Source: Linanthus parryae
Taxonomy: Eukaryota > Streptophyta > Magnoliopsida > Ericales > Polemoniaceae
Reading direction: 5' to 3'
Length of the DNA: 64,000 nt
Assembly (NCBI GenBank): GCA_023055425.1
Contig: JALGPY010000010.1
Coordinates: 18,015,363-18,079,362, forward strand
The number at the start of each line of letters is the position of its first letter. The stretch's first letter is position 1. A program made the position numbers and the translations under genes. Shown in pieces: positions 9,691 through 20,500 of this stretch. Under the pieces are notes generated by a model. That model saw only the letters and a program-made list of their open reading frames with translations, was not told the origin of the DNA and ran no database searches.

Positions 9691-9729
9691 CTGACTCAGC
9701 TGGGGAACTGAAGAGTCCCTTCTGAAGCC

Positions 9730-9737
9730 TATATAAA
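9730..9737 (+). promoter_or_regulatory. TATA box (plus strand)
   Basis: TATATAAA in a context of CCTATATAAACC. Transcription would start near 9765 and run toward the hairpin repeats, antisense to the Tat-type pol. A polyadenylation signal AATAAA lies at 10418-10423, so a short transcript of about 650-700 bases is possible. Confidence 0.45.
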
Positions 9738-9770
9738 CCTTGCTTCTTGCTATTTGGTTCTTCATCAAAA

Positions 9771-10207
9771 TGTGGCCTCTCATGAGTCCTTACGACTGTC
9801 GGCATCAGTCCTTGACCTTTGTTGATTCATGGCACTTCCAGGCTTTGAATCCTGAGTTTGTGCCTTGTGCTATAGAAATAGCTCCCAAGAAATTCTTCAG
9901 AAAGTCCCTCGATCCTCCTGATCTTTTTGAAGAACAATTGCGTAAGGTTTCCTGCTTGTGCAAAGATTCTTTCTTGTTTATTATGTTTACAGGTACTCCC
10001 TCCGGTGACTTTCCGGTGAAATACTGTCCTGTACTGGTTTCACTACTAATACGTAGTGAATGGTGTGCATCTCTGCCGGTTCTCCGGCAAAGAACTATTT
10101 GCCACCATTGTATTGAACAAGGTGTGACAAGCGCTTGTGCTCGTCTTTTATGCACAATCAGCTTCCTACCCCATCAGCTGTTCTCCATTTGTTCTTCACG
10201 TGTGTAG
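9771..10207 (+). other. Weak plus-strand ORF between a TATA box and AATAAA
   Basis: An ATG at 9771 opens a 145-codon frame (MWPLMSPYDCRHQSLTFVDS). GT and CAG sites inside (about 9943 and 9990) could splice it. No family recognised. The promoter upstream and AATAAA at 10418 make a transcribed unit possible, but the protein is doubtful. Confidence 0.25.
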
Positions 10208-10384
10208 CCTTCAGGGCATGAGATTCATCTGGCATCTCACCGTGGCGGGAGGTCAAATGACAGTTCTGTTTTAATCTAGGACGTCGCCGAAAGCGTCCCG
10301 TCCCATAGTTTTAGTACTCGTAGATTCAAGCTTTAGATTAGGAATTTTTCCTTAGTGTGAGCCTTTGCTTGTAAGCTTCTATCT

Positions 10385-10632
10385 GGACAGATAAATTGTA
10401 AGTCGATTTTGACTGTTAATAAAATATGCTTTTTCATTCGCTGTTTTGTCTGCTACAACAAATTGTAATTTCGCGTGCAAAATTGCTATATGTCAAAACA
10501 AGTTCTGTGTTTCTATCGCAGTTATATCCATATAATGCTTGAATAATTTTCTATCTAAAGCAGATAGGCTTTGTATTGTACGAGGGTGTTGTTGCTATTG
10601 CTGCTATCTAGGCGGATATGCTTTTAGATCAC
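10385..10632. repeat. Hairpin mini-repeats, left part (3' UTR of the Tat-type element)
   Basis: Imperfect units of the form CTATCT-NNNN-AGATAGGCTTT occur at about 10379, 10551 and 10605. The array resumes at 24807 on the other side of the inserted Athila-type element, with the same TTGTTGCTATTGCTGCTATC unit on both sides. Confidence 0.75.
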
Positions 10633-11613
10633 TGACACGTTCCAACTGCAAGTGCACAGCCGTCGTGTGTAGTAATAAACCGGAAATCCGGGTTGTCGAA
10701 CCCAAGGGACTTTGTTTAAACTAATTATTATTCTAAACCTTATGTGGGCAAGTCGCAAATTGTGTTTTTATCTAATTCTAAGAAAATAAATGCAATATTC
10801 TCAATTAACCAAGTGAAATAATTCACGATTAATAAAGAATGAATATTTGGAGGTTTTTGTCAATAAGAGAAAAGCACCGGGAATTCTCTAGGTTCACTAG
10901 GTTGATCTAAATTTATGCTTTGATTTGTAAAACAACCACGTGTTATTCACTATTAATCAAGCAACGTTGAACTTAACGAGTTACCAATCAAGTCCACTAT
11001 ACTTAGGTTAAACTAGACCGAGTTACCAAGCCTAATTTAGCTTTAAGCACGCATTAATAATATAATTCTACTTTAATGATCCTAGTTAACAATGCCGAGT
11101 TACCAAACGTTGATACGACTAGGTGGATTATTCAATTTACCGACTAGTTGTCACGGAGTTACCGCGTGAAACTAATTGATTCTACCTCTACGTTAGCTAC
11201 TCGCAAAGATAATAAGATTAAGAACGCAAATAATCCATAATAGTGAATGAACACGAGAGATTAAGCTAAAGCATGCATTACAATCATCAAAACATTAACT
11301 TTAGATCAAACCCTAGCTACACCAAACGAGAATTCCCAGCAAAAGGTGTTTAGCTACTCATATTCATAATCAAAACGACGATTATAATGAGTTTAAACAT
11401 AGAAATCAAGAAAAACGAGAGTTTAGAATTCAAACGAATGATCCAAAAGCTCCTAAGCTCTCTCCAAGGCTTCTTGATCTCCAAAGATGTCTCTAATCTC
11501 CAAAAACTACTGAAAAAGACGACCTAAAAGTCTTAATTACGTCCCCATAATAATATTACAAAGTTTGGAAATAATACGGAAAAGCCCCAAAAAAACTGCT
11601 GCTGACCCCCGAC

Positions 11614-11793
11614 CTCTTCGCACGAAGACAGTTGTCTTCGCACGAAGAGTCTTCGTACGAAGACTTCTGCCTCTTCGTGCGAAGACCTTATTATGTAGAT
11701 ACTGAGAGCTGTTTTGAGAAGACAATGCTGCAGAGCTAATTTTTGGCTAAGTATAATGTCTTCGCACGAAGACAAAAGTCTTCGCACGAAGAC
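11614..11793. repeat. Palindrome cluster in the LTR (CTTCGYRCGAAG units)
   Basis: Six units of CTTCG-NN-CGAAG. GTCTTCGTACGAAGAC at 11649-11664 is a perfect 16-bp palindrome. The first two units sit inside matching arms CTCTTCG...CGAAGAG (11614-11649), so they can fold singly or together. The two right-most units are at 11758-11773 and 11778-11793. The same set is at 24174-24353 in the other LTR. Confidence 0.9.
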
Positions 11794-11821
11794 AACTGTG
11801 TCCAGCCCTCTTTTTGCCTCC

Positions 11822-11967
11822 TTTGACTTTTCTCTTCTCTTCTTTGACTTTCTTCTTCCATTCTTTCTTTCCTTGATCTTCCTTTGACTTTCTTTGACCT
11901 TCCTCTTCTGTTTGACTTTCCTTTGACTTTCCATTGACTTCCTTTGACTTTTGACTCTCCTCTTGAC
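11822..11967 (+). promoter_or_regulatory. Cluster of ten W-boxes in LTR U3
   Basis: TTGAC followed by C or T occurs ten times in about 145 bp, mostly as TTTGACTTT. TTGACY is the core W-box bound by WRKY factors. In element orientation it lies about 280-425 bases into the LTR, in the expected U3 enhancer zone. The same cluster is at about 24382-24527. Confidence 0.6.
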
Positions 11968-12246
11968 TTGTCTTTGAGTTCCTCGTTTCCGAAGTTCGCT
12001 TCCAAATCCCGCACGATCATCCAAGCCCTGTTTTCCTGCGAATCACAACACGAAAACACAACCCGCGATCATATCACAATAAAAAGCTCAAAATCTAAAG
12101 AAACGCCCGGATTTAACAAGTTTTGCACATGAACTCATATTTTCACATTTACGCTCAATTTACTCAAAAGACGACAAATTCTCCATTATAAGCACGCAAA
12201 ACGTAGAAATAAAAGGCATAAAATAACTCCGAAAACGGAGTTATCA

Positions 12247-12260
12247 ACTACCCCCACACT
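12247..12260 (-). promoter_or_regulatory. Polypurine tract
   Basis: On the minus strand AGTGTGGGGGTAGT lies directly against the 3' LTR, preceded by GGGACGAGCAAAAGGT. It primes plus-strand DNA synthesis. The element at 29754-29767 has the same arrangement. Confidence 0.8.
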
Positions 12261-13132
12261 ACCTTTTGCTCGTCCCGAACAAATCTCCCAAGTCAATTCC
12301 ATCTCTCTCAAGTCAAAACTCCTCTCGCTTTTCCGCAATTCATCCAACTTTGCATACTAAACCAATTACTCATTGCATAACTTCCCTACGCCAATTGCAT
12401 ACTATCACCTCACATTGCATACAAAACCAAGAACTCTTGCATACTAATCCGAGTAGAACCGTTCACCAACCATCCTTTCTACTAGTCGACACGACTCGAT
12501 TATACACAATGCACCTATATGCAAATGCAATATTCACAATGCAAGTATTGAAATACAATTTTTTTTTTCTTTTTCTTTTGTGAGATTGGGCAATCTCCAT
12601 TAGCTTAAACCGATTCACACGAAGCGATGAGAAATCTAGACACAAGGAATGATTTGAAATCAAATTCGTCAACATGAATTCCCCCTAGCTAGTATAGAGA
12701 ACCTAACTTTACTAAGTACAAGAATGCAATACCTTTTCATGTGTGCCACAAAATAAAAGGCTACGCTAGGCTAAGCCACGTTCAAGGTCCGAGCTCCTAA
12801 TCCGCTAACGGGTTTAAAATGATGAGGCTTTAGGGACAAATAGGATAATCAAATACAAGTCCTAAAGCGTCACATTCTCACAAATACCATAACTCACACA
12901 CCCTCACAACAATGATAGAAACCAAGCCCGAAACTCACCATCTCCGGCCCTCGATCCCCTCACACCCCGGTACAAGTACGATCTCCGCGGCCATTGTCAT
13001 GGATGATGTATAAGCCAAAATTTCCCGTTCGTGAACTAGTCGCTTCTCCACTCGTTCTTCCACAAAGCTTCTCATTCTACCTTTATTCATCTCTCCTTTT
13101 TTTCTCTCTTTTCTCTTTTTTTTTTTTTTCTC

Positions 13133-13171
<39 letters not shown>

Positions 13172-14268
13172 CTCTCAAAATCCTGCACAACTCCTTCAAT
13201 ATCTTTCACGAGTGGTCTTCCAATGAATCAAGCTAACATATAATCGTAAGGAGAGACAATATCTAAATCAACACGTATAAATCACAAATCAATGTCTCTC
13301 CCTATCTCAATAAAATCCTCGGTGTAAATCAACAAAGCCGCTAACATTAAAGAAACATGTGTGGGGATAGAGTCGTCGCAAACGCAATCTCGATGTCCGA
13401 AGTCAAATGTCGACACCCCCACACTCGAATGTAGTCCTGTCCCCTCTCAAGTAGTCGATCAAATGTCTGTCTCGTGCCTAATCCAACCAAACCTCCTACA
13501 CCATGATGAGTAAGATCCGGTACCTAGCACGATCCACCTATTAAATTCCCCCAACCCAAGTTTCGTGTGTATTAGATGTACACACTCACGGCTCTCCTCA
13601 CTTGTGTCCATGTTGTAATGCCATGGAACACCGCCACACCGAAGTGCGCAAGCCTACTCTCACTCACCCTTGCATTCCCCTCGAAGATAACAAATGAAGC
13701 GCATGCGATATGTAAAACTCACACAAATATAGCATGAAGTACTCCCTCATCGAACCCCCTCAACTACAACACCCTCGTGACGCACTAAAGTGGTGATTCT
13801 AACCAATCAATGCTGAAGGCCAAGAATCGTCACCCTAAGTCCAAAGGTTGTCAAAGAATCCATGGTTCAAATACGGGTTTACTAGTGGTCCTACAAGGTA
13901 AGTTCTATAAGCAGTGAGTGCTCTAATACACACCTCGCACAGCTGTTCTGTGTGCCACTACGAGGCGGGTTGGCGACTACCTAAGACGTACACAAGAACG
14001 TTCGGCTTGTTTAGCTCACACCTAGCTCAACTCTTGTAAGAAAATTAGGCACACACTTTAAATTTGAAAGAATTAAGTTCGTGTGTAAAATAGGCACGCA
14101 TTCCCGTAAAGAGAGTCTCTCTATACTTACTAAGGGATTCTCACATTGTCACTCTCGATCGCAATTCACGCCCTACGCCTAAAAGTCTCACGCCTCTCGA
14201 TTTTACCGAATTTTCAGCTTTTTTCAATTGCCCTTTCTCAAATTTTTAATTTTTTTGGTGTTTTCACA

Positions 14269-14299
<31 letters not shown>

Positions 14300-14564
14300 A
14301 TACCTACACTATATGCAAGGCCAACTCGACTAACGACTCAACAATGGTGGGTTGACTCAAAAATACCAAAACGTGCCAAAAGATGAATAATAAAAAGAAA
14401 AATAAGGACATAACAAAAAAATCTCTAACTACATGCAGACACTGGCGATGCAAAGACACGACACTGACTAGTAAAAAGGATTCAACCACCCCCACACTAG
14501 AATGCATCGTTGTCCTCAACGATAACACGAGGACTCAACAATTCTAGCATGAGGGCACACTCCA
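12261..14564. other. 3' non-coding region of the Athila-type element
   Basis: 2.3 kb between the second ORF and the polypurine tract with no credible ORF. It holds long T runs (about 13113-13169 and 14278-14299) and extra copies of the polypurine-tract-like ACCCCCACACT (about 13413-13424 and 14488-14499). Long 3' non-coding regions are usual in this lineage. Confidence 0.7.
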
Positions 14565-15872
14565 CTACTCGTCATCTTCCTCCTCATCTTCCTCTTGTTC
14601 CTCATCATCTTCTTCTTCCTCATCCTCACTCGGCGGAACCTCATATTCAAAGTCATCCTCCTGGAACCACGGATCCGCCGTCGGGACCGGTGGAACAAAC
14701 TCCCCCGCCGCCTGACCACTAGACTGTATAACCCACTGGCCAACCATCTGGATTAAACCTCCCAGCTTCGCCTGATTGTCCCGAGTGTGGGCAAACTGGC
14801 GTCTTCTCTCGAGTCTATCCCGGGCCATCTCCTCTCTCAAGTGGTCGTAGGCAACCTGGTTGTCAAACCTAGAGGTGTTCATCCTCCTACCCTTGCCCTT
14901 CTTCCTTGCTGTCTCATCAAACCTATGCCACTTCCTAGCAGTAAACGGTTTCAAGTCCATATCTCTCCCTATGACTACTTCAGCAGTTTTGGCCAGGTGA
15001 GTGATCAAGCAAGTATGACCGGGGCCCAATTTGTTCGTCCTCGACACCCTCTCAAGACAGTTCTCCCAAATCAGTTTGGGGATATTAATTCTAACCCCGG
15101 TGTAAAGACAAAGGGCCCAAACCGAGAGGCGGAAAGTATAACTAGGGTTTCGTGTGATTCCCAAAACCCAGTTTTCTAACACTTCACAGCACCACCTAGC
15201 CTCCGGCCTATAAAACCTCTTCTCGGCCTTCCAATGAATCACCTCTCCCTTCCTGTCCCATGGATCAACCCCCTTCGCAAAGCAAAAAGCATTTAAACGA
15301 GACCAAAGGTTCTCACTACGAAGAACCGTCTCTAACCCACAACCGTCTTTCAAAGCGGGGAAACCCATGGCGAGAGCGATAGTCTCTGGCGTGAAGACTA
15401 TCCACTCATTCCGACAGTAAACGAGACGAGGATCTTGACTCTCACCATCCTTTGCATAACGCAAATTGAACAAAAACTCTCTCGTAATATGTGAACTAGA
15501 CTGCCCTACTAGCTTAAACCAATTGTCAAGCTTCTCGCGCTCATAAATTTCCTTAATTGCTTGAGGCATGTCCTCGTGCAAAGGAAATGCCTTTTCGGGC
15601 TGCCCGTTCTTAGTCAAATACGTATCTCTTCGAGAGTCAAGATGAGCCTCATGAGTGACGAAACGGAAACTATCATAGTATCCGGGCCCAATACTTCTCT
15701 CTTTCAAATTAGCCTTGGCCTTTCGTCGGCCGACAATACCCGGTTTAGCCGGGAAAGGGGCCGTCAAGATGGCATATTGGGGAGTAGGCGGAATCTCTAA
15801 TTGAGGATCGCCCGACCCCGATGCTTCTTGTGACGAACCCTCCCCCGTCTTCCGTTTCTTTCCACCCGCCAT
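14565..15872 (-). CDS. Second ORF of the Athila-type element (plant-transposon-type domain)
   Basis: 435 residues from the ATG at 15872. The N-terminus is basic (MAGGKKRKTGEG), a possible nuclear signal. Residues about 85-320 form a compact domain with RLVYCRNEWIVFTPETIALA, VLENWVLGITRN and VRINIPKLIWENCLERVS. The same landmarks occur in the second ORF at 32868-34688 (RWVYMRR, NRVVGIK, VDIPRRIW, LGYANLIAKLA), so the two are distant homologues. It ends in a Glu/Asp-rich tail. No signal peptide or membrane segment is visible, so it is not an envelope protein although it sits where Athila elements place an env-like gene. The best family guess is Athila ORF-1/putative plant transposon protein. 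Function unknown. Confidence 0.75.
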   Translation of the reverse strand: MAGGKKRKTGEGSSQEASGSGDPQLEIPPTPQYAILTAPFPAKPGIVGRRKAKANLKERSIGPGYYDSFRFVTHEAHLDSRRDTYLTKNGQPEKAFPLHEDMPQAIKEIYEREKLDNWFKLVGQSSSHITREFLFNLRYAKDGESQDPRLVYCRNEWIVFTPETIALAMGFPALKDGCGLETVLRSENLWSRLNAFCFAKGVDPWDRKGEVIHWKAEKRFYRPEARWCCEVLENWVLGITRNPSYTFRLSVWALCLYTGVRINIPKLIWENCLERVSRTNKLGPGHTCLITHLAKTAEVVIGRDMDLKPFTARKWHRFDETARKKGKGRRMNTSRFDNQVAYDHLREEMARDRLERRRQFAHTRDNQAKLGGLIQMVGQWVIQSSGQAAGEFVPPVPTADPWFQEDDFEYEVPPSEDEEEEDDEEQEEDEEEDDE

Positions 15873-17492
15873 TTAAAATTCAGTTTCAAGTAAAACAAGC
15901 AATTCAACAAGTGTGCACGTGAACAAGAAGTGTATACTAAACGAAACACGTAGGCACGTAACAAACAATTCCTAGGACTTTACGCAATCGCCCCCAAATA
16001 CGCTTCTAAGCGCAACAAAATATAATCGGGCTTTTACTCAATGTGCCTAAGACTCGAATATGAAATTACGAGGTTTAGATAGTACCTACGCGTCCGGAGC
16101 AAGTCTTACGGACGCAAAAATTTCACAATTTTGACAAACCCGGACTGATTCTAAAGGTGCCGGAAAAATTTGCCGAAATCTTGAATCGTTGGATGCTCCG
16201 TACTCCTTGCGTAGTCCCCGTTAGTGTTTCCTTCTCGTCCGAAAGGTGAATCAAGCCCCAATTCGTCCAATTTCTCACGTCTCCTTCCAAACCCTAGCTT
16301 TCTTCTCCTCTGATTTCTCTCTTGTCTTGCACTCTCTCTCAAAACCACCTATGGAATCTTGTTCTCCTTGGAATCGCGAGCAAAACCCTAGGTGGGTTGT
16401 TGAATTTGGTGAAGAATCAAGGGTGAGGTGAATCGAGTGTGGTGCGGCTATGGAGGAGAAGACTGAGTTTGAAGATGAAGAATGAAGAAGAAGCTCGATC
16501 CCCCCAGCTGATGAAGCTTCAAGTTTGGGCAAAAAGTCCAAAAAGCCCTTAGTAAGTAGCCCCCATCAGGTGTCCGTGCGTGGATAAAACTGGCTTTTTG
16601 CCCGCTGTCTTCGTGCGAAGACAAAAGTCTTCGTGCGAAGAGTCTTCGTACGAAGACTTTTTGTCTTCGCACGAAGGTCTTCTCAAACAGATACTGCAAG
16701 CTGTTTTGAGAAGACAATTCAGAGCTTCAAAATTTTTTCTAAGTACAAAGTCTTCGTACGAAGACAATTGTCTTAGTACGAAGACAATGCTGAATTGTGC
16801 CAAAAACATCCTTTTTGTCGATTTTCCGCGTCTTCGATCGTGCCTTTGCTTTCCGAAGGATCTCCTCGACCTCGAGACTCCCTTTTCACCTAAAAACACT
16901 CCCAAAATCCGGGGAATATTTTATTTGTCAATTTCACGCGTTCCAAGGCACGTTTTGCATTTCCGGATGCTTTTGGCCTCGTTTTACTTGCTAAAACATC
17001 CTTTTTGGCGTAACTTTCTCATCCGGACTCCGATTTGCGCGATCCACCTGTCTACAGAAAGCTCTCGACCACCCCCACACGTTGGCATTGTTCAATTCTC
17101 ATTTCAGTCTGTCCTTCAAAATTTCACCTCGTAATCCGTGCCGGCGTGATAGCTTTCTCCGTTCTCCAATCAAATTCTTGCGCAAATCAAGACGGGGAGT
17201 CCGGGAACATGATCTTCCCCAGGTGCGTGTGTTGAATAGGTGCAGAAATGGCTTCTATCTTCAATTTCTTCACTTCGGATCCCAATACGCGTATTTAGCT
17301 GCAAATCCGGACTTTTTACTCTGTTTCGCACGCGCGCATCAAGAAGGGGGATCCGAAATAGGCCTTTCACCTCGTATTCCTGCACATACTCATTGGAAAT
17401 ATTAAATCCACTCTCTCGCACCTCTCAATAACATCAAACCGAATAAAAAATTACAAAACAGTATTAAAATCTATCCTAAAGCAGTAAATAGG
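15873..17492. other. Spacer between gag-pol and second ORF
   Basis: No gene seen. It contains a copy of the LTR palindrome block (16607-16785). It may carry leader or splice signals for expression of the second ORF. A polypurine-like ACCCCCACAC lies at about 17069. Confidence 0.6.
16607..16785. repeat. Internal copy of the LTR palindrome block
   Basis: Five or so CTTCG-NN-CGAAG units, then CAGATACTGCAAGCTGTTTT and GAGAAGACAAT, then two more units. The order and filler match the LTR segment 11614-11793 in the same orientation, although the copies have diverged. Confidence 0.85.
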
Positions 17493-17548
17493 TTGGGTTG
17501 CCTCCCAACAAGCGCTTTGTAATTTAAGGTCGACGGCCCGACCCAGTT
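17493..17548 (-). promoter_or_regulatory. Conserved two-hairpin junction after pol
   Basis: TTGGGTTGCCTCCCAA (5-bp stem) and GGTCGACGGCCCGACC (5-bp stem) lie just after the gag-pol stop. Almost the same pair occurs at 35721-35772 in the other Athila-type element, whose surrounding non-coding sequence is very different. I know this GGGAGGCAACCC motif from other plant Athila elements, but not its function. Confidence 0.6.
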
Positions 17549-17562
17549 ACCTCAGAGACTTC

Positions 17563-20500
17563 TCAAGTTGCGGGAGTTGCATGAAGCCATTCAATGACTC
17601 CAATGAAATTCCCGTCCACGTACGGTTTTGCTCTCTGGCCATTCACCTTAAACCTGTTCCCATTTGCATCCTCTACCTCAAGAGATCCCCATGGATAAAC
17701 TTCAGTAATCGTGTAGGGACCACTCCATCTAGATTTCAATTTCCCTGGAAACAGCTTTAGTCTTGCATTGAAGATCAATACTTTCTGTCCTACCTTGAAG
17801 TCTCTCGGGATGATGTGCCTTTCGTGCCACAGTTTTGTCCTCTCCTTATAGATTTTCGCACTTTCATACGCCATCAATCGAAATTCTTCAAGTTCAAGTA
17901 GCGCTTGCTTTCGTAGCTCACCGGAGAGCTTAGCGTCCAAATTGATCTTCTTCAAAGCCCAGAATGCCTTGTGCTCAAGTTCCACCGGAAGATGACACGA
18001 CTTCCCAAACACTAACTGGTAAGGAGACATGCCCAAAGGAGTCTTGTAAGCAGTCCTGTACGCCCATAAGCTATCGTCTAAATGCAGAGACCAATCCTTG
18101 TGTCCCGGGTTGACTGTCTTCTCCAGAATCCCTTTTATCTCTCGGTTAGAAACTTCTGCTTGCCCATTCGACTGCGGATGATAGGCCAGTGATTTTTTAT
18201 GCGTCTTTACCCCATATTTGCTCAAGACATTGGCAAAGAATTTATTCACGAAATGCGATCCTTCATCACTGATTATGGCTCTGGGAGTTCCAAACCGTGT
18301 AAAAATGCTCTTCCGCACGAATCTCTCTACAGTAGCTCCATCGTTTTTGGGGCACGCCATTGCCTCTACCCACTTGGTCACATAATCCACAGCTAATAGT
18401 ATATAAAGATTACCAAGTGAAGACGGGAATGGTCCCATGAAATCGATCCCCCAGACATCAAAAGGCTCTACTTCCAACACGAAATTTTGAGGCATCTCGT
18501 TTCGGCTGGAGATATTGCCGGTTCTCTGACATCGATCACATTGCTGCACAAATAGATGAGCATCTTTATGTAAAGTAGGCCAGTAAAATCCACTTTGCAA
18601 TACCTTTGCCACAGTACGCGCTTTGCCAAAATGTCCTCCGCAATTCAATTCGTGGCAGTGTCTAAGAATGTCCAAAGTGTCTGGCTCAGCTACGCATCTT
18701 CTCAACACATTGTCAGCTCCCAACCTAAACAAATAAGGGTCATCCCAGAAATAGTGTCGTGCATCTGCGAAAAATTTCTTTTTCTGATGGAACGTCATGT
18801 CTTTCGGGACAATCTTGAGCGCCTTGAAATTTGCCAAATCTGCAAACCAAGGCACCGCTGCTACCACTACCATAAGTTGTTCGTCTGGAAAATCTTCTCT
18901 AATCGGCACATCTTCTTGTTTTTCGTTATCCAGTCGTGACAAATGGTCTGCAACAACATTCTCTACACCCTTTTTGTCCTTAATCACTATGTCAAACTCT
19001 TGCATTAGTAACACCCATCGGATCAATCTAGGCTTCGCATCCTTCTTAGCAAGAAGATATTTGAGGGCTGCATGGTCTGTGAAAATAGTCACCTGGGAAC
19101 CCACAAGATATGGACGAAACTTGTCCAATGCGAAGATAATAGCCAACATCTCTTTCTCCGTGGTGGCATAGTTAACCTGTGCAGTGTTAAGAGTACGACT
19201 AGCATAGTAAATAACATGAGCTACCTTGTCTTTCCGCTGTCCCAGCACTGCTCCCACCGCGTAATCGCTGGCATCACACATAAGTTCGAACGGTAGAGTC
19301 CAGTCTGGAGTGGCTATAATGGGAGAACTAATCAGCTTCTTCTTGAGCAAATCAAAAGCTGTCTTGCAGTCTTCATTGAAATCAAACACGGCATCTTTCT
19401 CAAGCAAACCAGATAAAGGCTTTGTGATTTTCGAAAAGTCCTTAATGAAGCGCCGATAGAAACCTGCATGTCCCAAGAAACTCCGTACCCCTTTGACAGA
19501 CGTAGGGTAAGGAAGCTTCTCAATCACCTCAATCTTCGCCCGGTCTACCTCTAAACCTTTACTGGAGATCTTGTGCCCCAGCACTATTCCCTCGGTCACC
19601 ATGAAATGGCACTTCTCCCAGTTAAGCACTAGGTTGGTGTCAATACATCTGTCCAGTACCCGAGCTAGCTGCTGGAGACAGTCTTCGAACCCATCACCAT
19701 AAAGTGAAAAATCATCCATGAAGACTTCAAAATTTTGCTCCATCATATCTGAGAAGATAGACATCATGCACCTCTGAAACGTAGCTGGGGCATTGCATAG
19801 CCCAAAGGGCATGCGTCTGAATGCAAACGTCCCATATGGACAAGTAAATGTTGTCTTCTCCTGGTCAGCTGGCTCAATCGCTATCTGATTATACCCTGAA
19901 TATCCATCCAAAAAGCAGTAGTGTGAATGGTGAGCTAGCCTATCAAGCATCTGGTCCACGAATGGGAGGGGAAAGTGATCCTTCAAAGTGGCATCATTGA
20001 GTTTGCGGTAATCCATGCAAACTCTCCACCCAGTAACGGTACGTGTGGCAATTTGATCACCTTTTTCCCCTTCCACCACAGTTATACCTCCCTTCTTGGG
20101 AACACATTGTACCGGGCTAGTCCACGTGCTGTCGGAAATCGGATAAATGATACCTGCTTCCAACCATTTAAGCACCTCTTTCTTCACCACCTCCTGCATG
20201 TGAGGGTTGAGGCGGCGCTGAAATTGAACTACCGGCTTCTTGTCTTCCATGAGCCTGATCTTATGCTGGCAAACTGTGGGGCTGATCCCCTTAATATCTG
20301 CTATTGTCCATCCCATAGCTGCTTTCCTCTTCTGTAGTACCTCGAGAAGCTGCTCCTCCTGTTCCCTGTCCAAACATGCAGATACAATCACAGGTAAAGT
20401 ATCATTAGATCCCAAGTATAAATATTTCAAATGAACAGGTAAAGGCTTTAAATCTAAAACAGGAGCAGTAATAAGAGAAGGAGTAAGAATCTTCCTGCTT

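Larger units (their letters stand above)
10633..12246 (-). repeat. 3' LTR of the Athila-type element
   Basis: 1614 bp, nearly identical to 23193-24806. On the minus strand it starts TGATAACTCCG and ends CGTGTCA. It contains ten W-boxes in its U3 part (11822-11967) and a cluster of palindromes (11614-11793). Confidence 0.97.

Noticed and set aside
11614..11793. Possible CRISPR-like array (short repeats with spacing)
   Set aside because: The units are 12-16-bp palindromes with irregular, repeated spacers, inside a plant LTR. CRISPR arrays are prokaryotic with regular unique spacers.
11533..12059. Lys/Arg/Glu-rich frames on the minus strand in the LTR (also 24093-24619)
   Set aside because: They come from the W-box repeat (complement of TTTGACTTT) and the palindromes (VFVRR, SSCED). 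They are LTR sequence, not genes.
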